Program-made: the position numbers and the translations under genes | The notes under the pieces: generated by a model | What the model was told of the DNA's origin: nothing | Seen by the model: the letters and a program-made list of their open reading frames with translations, nothing else | The model's database searches: none | Source of the DNA: an uncultured Eubacteriales bacterium | GTDB lineage: Bacteria > Bacillota > Clostridia > Oscillospirales > Acutalibacteraceae | NCBI GenBank assembly: GCA_934726435.1 | Contig: CAKVDR010000023.1 | Span: 1-9,862 of the forward strand | DNA: 9,862 nt | Direction: 5' to 3' | Part shown: in pieces, positions 6,297 to 9,862 of the stretch | Layout: each line of letters opens with the position of its first letter | Numbering within the stretch: position 1 is the stretch's first letter

Positions 6297-7802
6297 ATGG
6301 GTGACTCAACTCAAGCCACCGGAAAACAACCGGAATTTGGCAAATTGCAGTCTATTTTGTGGCCTATTCATGGCTATGAACTTAAGAAGTTTTTACCGAT
6401 GAGCTTCTTGATGTTCTTTATTTTATTTGTTTACACAATGGTTAGGGACTTAAAAGACTCTCTAGTAAGAAAATTAGCAGTATGCGGTGGTTCGGAGCTT
6501 ATTCCACAACTTAAACTTTGGTTTGTTTTACCTGCTGCTGTATTACTTGTTATACTTTATACATTTTTACTTAATAAGTTTGGATTTAAGAAAACATTCT
6601 ACATAATGGTTTCCTCATTCATGGCATTCTATGCAATTTTTGTATTGTTCTTATATCCAAACCATGCATCTATTCATGCAAACGAAGCAACAGTTAGAGC
6701 AATGCAGGCTTCATGGCCAAAATTCTTTTACTGGATTATTCCTTGCTTAACTAACTGGTCATTTACTTTATTCTATGTTCTTTCAGAGCTTTGGGGAACA
6801 ATGGCAATTTCTTCACTTTTCTGGCAATTCGCATATCAAGTAACAATGAAAAACGAAGTTAAAAGATTCTTCGGCCTTTATGCAATCGTAGGAAACATCG
6901 GCGTTGTTCTTTCGGGCGGACTTTTAAAAACTGTTTCCAAAATGGGCGGAGACGCACATATTTATGTTTGCGTAGGCGTATGTATCGCTTTCGGAATTGC
7001 TACAATGATTATGTATTGGTACATAAACGCAGTAGTTCTTAAAGATCCTAAGCTTTATGACCCAACTCAAGTTAAAGAAAAAAAGAAAAAAGAAAAAGTT
7101 GGTATCATGGATGGTATCAAAATTCTTTGCAAATCCCCATATCTTTTAATGATTTGCGCTATAGTTCTTTGCTATGGTATTGGAATTAACTTCTTTGAAG
7201 TTATTTGGAAAAAATATACAGACAGTATGGCAAAAGGTGCAACCGGAGTTTCTGACATGATGGCAAACCTTTCAATGCTTACAGGTATTTTAACAATAAT
7301 CGCTTCTCTTTTAGGTCAAAACGTTTTAAGAAAAACAAAATGGAGAACAGCAGCATTAATTCCTGCATCTATCTTAGCTATATTTGGCGGAATATTCTTT
7401 GTAATAGTTCTTTACGGCGAATATGTTTCTCCAACAATCTTCGGAACAAGCTTTGTAGTTCTTGCAGTTTGGTTCGGACTTGTTCAAGACGCACTTTCAA
7501 AGAGCGTAAAATATTGCTTATTCGATGCAACCAAAAATATGGCTTACTTGCCGCTTGATGAAGATACAAGAACAAAAGGTCAAGCAGCAGTTGAAGTTAT
7601 TGGCGGCCGTGCAGGTAAAGCAGGTGCTTCTGCAGTTGGAATGTTCTTAACAAGCGTTGTTTCTGCAGGTTCTGTGCTTACTGACCACTTAGCAACAATA
7701 GCAGTTCTCTTCACAACAACAGTTGTTGTATGGATTGGTTCTGTATTCAACCTTAGCAAAAAATATGAAGCTAAAGTTGCAGAAAACAGCATTAAAGAAT
7801 AA
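6297..7802 (+). CDS. tlcA: ATP/ADP translocase (TlcA/NTT family)
   Basis: A 501-residue, polytopic inner-membrane protein with about 12 hydrophobic segments, matching the nucleotide transporter family of Rickettsia, Chlamydia and plastids (unrelated to the mitochondrial carrier). In obligate intracellular bacteria these proteins import host ATP in exchange for ADP. Family motifs, numbered from ATG 6297: RDLKDSLV at 50-57 (K53), FYVLSELWGTM at 159-169 (E164), CYGIGINFFEVIWKKY at 292-307 (E301), KYCLFDATKNMAYLPLDED at 405-423 and GGRAGKAG at 436-443 (K441). The two Lys and two Glu are the candidates for the charged residues needed for transport in studied homologues; the spacing from E164 to K441 agrees well with the plant protein as I remember it. 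A lysine-rich cytoplasmic loop lies at 260-267. The gene stands alone, with its own promoter and terminator. Of its 42 Ala codons I found none that is GCG, whereas lemA and the TPM gene use GCG. Substrate (ATP/ADP against other nucleotides) cannot be settled by reading. Confidence 0.93.
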   Translation: MGDSTQATGKQPEFGKLQSILWPIHGYELKKFLPMSFLMFFILFVYTMVRDLKDSLVRKLAVCGGSELIPQLKLWFVLPAAVLLVILYTFLLNKFGFKKTFYIMVSSFMAFYAIFVLFLYPNHASIHANEATVRAMQASWPKFFYWIIPCLTNWSFTLFYVLSELWGTMAISSLFWQFAYQVTMKNEVKRFFGLYAIVGNIGVVLSGGLLKTVSKMGGDAHIYVCVGVCIAFGIATMIMYWYINAVVLKDPKLYDPTQVKEKKKKEKVGIMDGIKILCKSPYLLMICAIVLCYGIGINFFEVIWKKYTDSMAKGATGVSDMMANLSMLTGILTIIASLLGQNVLRKTKWRTAALIPASILAIFGGIFFVIVLYGEYVSPTIFGTSFVVLAVWFGLVQDALSKSVKYCLFDATKNMAYLPLDEDTRTKGQAAVEVIGGRAGKAGASAVGMFLTSVVSAGSVLTDHLATIAVLFTTTVVVWIGSVFNLSKKYEAKVAENSIKE

Positions 7803-7828
7803 TTTAATCTGATAATTAATTTTAATAA

Positions 7829-7863
7829 GCTTCTCAGTTACACCCTGAGGAGCCTATTTTTTT
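7829..7863 (+). terminator. Intrinsic terminator after the translocase
   Basis: GCTTCTCAG (7829-7837) pairs with CTGAGGAGC (7845-7853), nine pairs with one G-T, around a 7-nt loop. CTA and then seven T (7857-7863) follow. It is 27 bp past the translocase stop and isolates that gene from the next operon. Confidence 0.88.
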
Positions 7864-7942
7864 GTTGTTTTTGCATCTGAATTTAAGAATTTTATATCCG
7901 AATGTGCATATCATGTAAAAAATTATGAAAATAATAAAATTT

Positions 7943-7974
7943 TTGTAGCAAAATCTCAAATAATGTGGTACACT
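7943..7974 (+). promoter_or_regulatory. Promoter of the 8023-9023 operon (extended -10)
   Basis: TTGTAG (7943-7948) and TACACT (7969-7974) are separated by 20 bases, and the -10 is preceded by TGG. The TTGTAGCAAAA and TGTGGTA parts are identical to, and spaced exactly as, those of the translocase promoter. The -10 itself is weaker (TACACT against TATAAT). Confidence 0.55.
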
Positions 7975-8022
7975 AACTAAGTATAGGAAGCATAAATTCT
8001 ATGAAATGGAGAGAAATTAAAA

Positions 8023-8499
8023 ATGACTATCAAAATGGATAAGAAAAAAGGAATAATTGCTGTGGTTTCGGTTGTGATTTTAGCGATAATCGGTACGATT
8101 TTTTATTTTGAAAAAGTTGCCCCGAAAGTTTTGACGAAAAATGAATATATAAAGGAAGTTGTGATTCAAAATAAAGATTTCGACAAAGTTCTTGATAGTT
8201 TTTTAGACCAAGTTGTTTCCTACAATGGTTCAAAAGAATCTTATGAAAAATTCATAGCAACGTCTGAAAAATTCCCGAAATTTGTTTCTGATTTAGAACA
8301 AAAGCTTGGACCTCGCGTTCCTGCAGAAGCTAGAGACCATTATAATCAAATGATGGCCGCTTATAAGATTTATCTTGAAGCAATTGAAATGTATAAAAAA
8401 GCAGTTCCTAAAAACTTCGGCGAAGAAAGAACAACTTTAATAAATGAAGCACAAGACAAGCTCGCTGAAGCTAAAAATGCGATGCAAAATATAAGTTAA
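8023..8499 (+). CDS. Single-pass membrane protein, function unknown
   Basis: A 158-residue protein I do not recognise. A positive N-terminus (MTIKMDKKK) is followed by one membrane helix (about residues 10-29), which by the positive-inside rule leaves the rest outside the cytoplasm. The exported part looks wholly helical and charged, with segments such as YNQMMAAYKIYLEAIEMYKK and a C-terminal helix ending AEAKNAMQNIS. It has no cysteine, so no lipobox. The plan (one membrane helix, then a helical outer domain) resembles LemA, but the LemA signature is absent. GGAG (8008-8011) is 11 bases before ATG 8023. The next gene starts 17 bp after its stop, so the two form an operon under the promoter at 7943-7974. 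Confidence 0.7.
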   Translation: MTIKMDKKKGIIAVVSVVILAIIGTIFYFEKVAPKVLTKNEYIKEVVIQNKDFDKVLDSFLDQVVSYNGSKESYEKFIATSEKFPKFVSDLEQKLGPRVPAEARDHYNQMMAAYKIYLEAIEMYKKAVPKNFGEERTTLINEAQDKLAEAKNAMQNIS

Positions 8500-8516
8500 A
8501 AAGGAGGATTGAGGCA

Positions 8517-9023
8517 ATGATAACAGACGACATCGGTGACATTATTTTCATGAACCTTTTGCTCATGATTTTTTGGCATTTGATTGTGCTTATTTTGTCA
8601 ATGAGCCTAAATCCGGCTTTTTTCAACCCGAAAAGAGGAATTTACCAAGAAAGAAAATGGGAAAAGGATGGTCATTTTTACACGAATGTTCTTAAAATTA
8701 AAAAATGGAAAGATAAACTCCCGCAGTTTGTTTCTAAAAATGGCTTTTCGAAGCGTTCGCTTAAAGGAAAAATAGACAAGCAATACGTTGAAAAGTTTAT
8801 TTTTGAAACATGCCGCGCTGAATGGAATCATATGATGGGGTGCATGTATTTTATCATTTCTTTTTGCGTTAATTCTCAACTTTATGCCTTGATTTTTTCT
8901 CTTGTCTCTATTGCAGGGAATCTTCCTTTCTTGTGCATTCAAAGGTTCAACCGCATAAGGCTTTGCAAGCTTGCTAAACGTGTTACGTCCACCTTGCCGG
9001 CTGTTTCAAATGATGTGGTTTAA
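8517..9023 (+). CDS. CrtO-family acyltransferase-like membrane protein
   Basis: A 168-residue membrane protein resembling the family of glycosyl-4,4'-diaponeurosporenoate acyltransferase (CrtO of staphyloxanthin synthesis). The pattern I recognise has SLNPAFFNPKRGIYQERKWE (30-49), KKWKDKLPQ (62-70), FETCRAEWNH (96-105) and the closing NLPFLCIQRFNRIRL (135-149). Hydrophobic segments lie at about 13-31 and 107-140. In this family the conserved Glu/Arg/His-type residues around ETCRAEWNH are plausible active-site positions, which is inference. Many Firmicutes without carotenoids carry such proteins, and no carotenoid genes are visible here, so the true substrate is unknown. AGGAGG (8502-8507) precedes ATG 8517 at good spacing. 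It follows the unrecognised membrane protein in one operon. No strong terminator is visible before the rpmE promoter. Confidence 0.72.
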   Translation: MITDDIGDIIFMNLLLMIFWHLIVLILSMSLNPAFFNPKRGIYQERKWEKDGHFYTNVLKIKKWKDKLPQFVSKNGFSKRSLKGKIDKQYVEKFIFETCRAEWNHMMGCMYFIISFCVNSQLYALIFSLVSIAGNLPFLCIQRFNRIRLCKLAKRVTSTLPAVSNDVV

Positions 9024-9043
9024 TAAAAAAACATTTTTGGGTA

Positions 9044-9072
9044 TTGTAAAGTTTGAATCTATATGATATAAT
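9044..9072 (+). promoter_or_regulatory. rpmE promoter
   Basis: TTGTAA (9044-9049) and a perfect TATAAT (9067-9072) are 17 bases apart, and TGA before the -10 adds an extended -10 element. The predicted start near 9079 leaves a leader of about 50 nt. This is the best sigma-A promoter in the window. Confidence 0.85.
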
Positions 9073-9127
9073 ATGTTGTACGCATGTAGATTTGCTTACT
9101 TATTAGAGACAAAGAGGTGAATTCAAG

Positions 9128-9331
9128 GTGAAAAAGAATATACATCCTTCTTACAACAGCACAAAAGTTAGATGTGCTTGCGGAAATGAAATGGAAATAA
9201 TGTCTACCCGTGGCGACATCAGTGTTGAAGTATGCTCAAAATGCCATCCTTTTTACACAGATAAGCAAAGGTTTGTGGATACAGGTGGACGCATAGGCAA
9301 ATTCAAGAAACGTTTAGCTCAAGCTCGTTAA
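9128..9331 (+). CDS. rpmE: 50S ribosomal protein L31 (zinc-binding form)
   Basis: A 67-residue protein with the full L31 signature: KKNIHPSYN at the start, C16-A-C18-G, C36-S-K-C39 and HPFYTDKQRFVDTGGRIGKF (40-59). The four cysteines make it the zinc-containing type. It belongs to the large ribosomal subunit, at the bridge to the small subunit. The start is GTG at 9128, with GAGGTG (9114-9119) 8 bases upstream. It has its own promoter and is followed by a terminator-like hairpin, so it is probably a single-gene unit. Confidence 0.97.
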   Translation: MKKNIHPSYNSTKVRCACGNEMEIMSTRGDISVEVCSKCHPFYTDKQRFVDTGGRIGKFKKRLAQAR

Positions 9332-9350
9332 GAGAAGCAGTTAAAATTAT

Positions 9351-9383
9351 TAGGCGACGCAGTCTAGCGTTGCCTACTTTGTT
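9351..9383 (+). terminator. Terminator-like hairpin after rpmE
   Basis: TAGGCGACGC (9351-9360) pairs with GCGTTGCCTA (9367-9376), ten pairs with one G-T, around the loop AGTCTA. The tail CTTTGTT is short in T, so termination may be partial and some reading into yigZ is possible. Confidence 0.65.
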
Positions 9384-9403
9384 AAATATGGTGAGTTATA
9401 ATT

Positions 9404-9862
9404 ATGAATTATAATGTCATAAAAAGTGAGTCTGTATACGAAGAAACTGAGAAACGCTCGAAGTTCATATCATATAGTTTCAAAGTTAAAACTGCCACTG
9501 AGGCTGCACAAAAGTTGCAAGAAATAAAATTCCTTCATCATGCGGCTAAACATCATGTTTACGGTTACATATTAGAAGAAAGTGAAAAATTTTCAGACGA
9601 TGGCGAACCCAGCGGAACAGGCGGAACACCAATAATGACGGCGATTAAAAGCTTTAATTTAAAAAATATTATGGTTATAGTCGTTAGGTATTTTGGCGGA
9701 GTTTTGCTTGGAACTGGCGGTCTTCGAAGAATGTATTCGTCCGGTGCGATGAATGTTCTTGAAAAATCCGGTGTTTTGAAAATGGAAAAGTGCAGCGAGG
9801 GCATTTTAAACTGCAATTATAATCAAATTGGAATGGTTTCGAATGCTATTTTGAGTTTTGGC
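9404..9862 (+). CDS. yigZ: YigZ/IMPACT (UPF0029) family protein (3' end cut by window)
   Basis: The first 153 codons are visible and the frame is open at the right edge. The family normally has about 200-220 residues, so roughly a quarter is missing. The N-terminus has EKRSKFIS (16-23). The conserved core is complete: SDDGEPSGTGGTPI (64-77) and VVRYFGGVLLGTGGLRRMYS (93-112). Family members share a fold with the human IMPACT N-terminal partner domain; the bacterial role is not well defined, and a link to translation or ribosome function has been suggested. The start is ATG 9404 with GGTGAG (9390-9395) eight bases upstream; a nearby ATG at 9388 is in another frame. It lies 72 bp after rpmE, past a hairpin that may only partly terminate. 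Confidence 0.93.
   Translation, partial: MNYNVIKSESVYEETEKRSKFISYSFKVKTATEAAQKLQEIKFLHHAAKHHVYGYILEESEKFSDDGEPSGTGGTPIMTAIKSFNLKNIMVIVVRYFGGVLLGTGGLRRMYSSGAMNVLEKSGVLKMEKCSEGILNCNYNQIGMVSNAILSFG

Noticed and set aside
7378..7792. Minus-strand open frames inside the translocase
   Set aside because: Shadows of the translocase; no motif or start signal.
8607..8942. Minus-strand open frame of 111 codons
   Set aside because: It is a shadow of the CrtO-like gene, with no recognisable motif or start signal.
1..9862. CRISPR arrays, tRNA or rRNA genes, insertion sequences, integrase or attachment sites
   Set aside because: I looked for regular repeats, tRNA-like folds with TTCGANTC, transposase motifs and inverted repeat ends and saw none.

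Overview
The window reads as AT-rich chromosome from a low-GC Gram-positive bacterium of the Clostridia. A spoIIR gene (stage II sporulation) points to the spore-forming Firmicutes. The zinc-type ribosomal proteins L28 and L31 and the strong AGGAG-type ribosome binding sites fit that placement. The striking gene is an ATP/ADP translocase of the TlcA/NTT family (6297-7802). This family is known mainly from obligate intracellular bacteria and plastids. From memory, a clade of gut Clostridia that live inside protists or other eukaryotic cells ('Candidatus Improbicoccus' and related metagenome genomes) carries such a translocase. The window would fit that clade, but this is inference, not proof.

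Layout. 1-2590: the 3' end of a contractile injection system or phage-tail-like locus. It holds a tail protein I-like baseplate gene that runs off the left edge, then a 596-residue particle-associated protein ending in an Ig-like domain. 2615-3981: lemA plus a TPM-domain (YgcG-type) membrane protein, so closely spaced behind the tail genes that the four may share a transcript. 4015-4059: a terminator-like hairpin whose 3' arm contains the spoIIR ribosome binding site. 4064-4762: spoIIR. 5813-4755 (minus strand): rpmB then an OGG1-type 8-oxoguanine DNA glycosylase, convergent with and overlapping spoIIR by 8 bp. 5814-6296: an AT-rich divergent control region with promoters in both directions and a roughly 140-nt leader. 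6297-7802: the ATP/ADP translocase, with its own promoter and terminator. 8023-9023: a two-gene operon of an unrecognised single-pass membrane protein and a CrtO-family acyltransferase-like membrane protein. 9128-9331: rpmE with its own promoter and terminator. 9404 to the right edge: a YigZ/IMPACT family gene cut by the window end.

How it may fit together. The housekeeping genes (rpmB, ogg, rpmE, yigZ) and spoIIR form an ordinary clostridial backbone. Two parts suggest interaction with other cells: the injection-system genes, which normally encode a syringe-like particle, and the nucleotide translocase, which in intracellular bacteria imports host ATP in exchange for ADP. The translocase promoter and the promoter of the downstream membrane-protein operon share the same spaced element, TTGTAGCAAAA-N10-TGTGGTA, which hints at common expression. 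Together the window suggests a host-associated, possibly energy-parasitic clostridium that keeps at least one sporulation gene.
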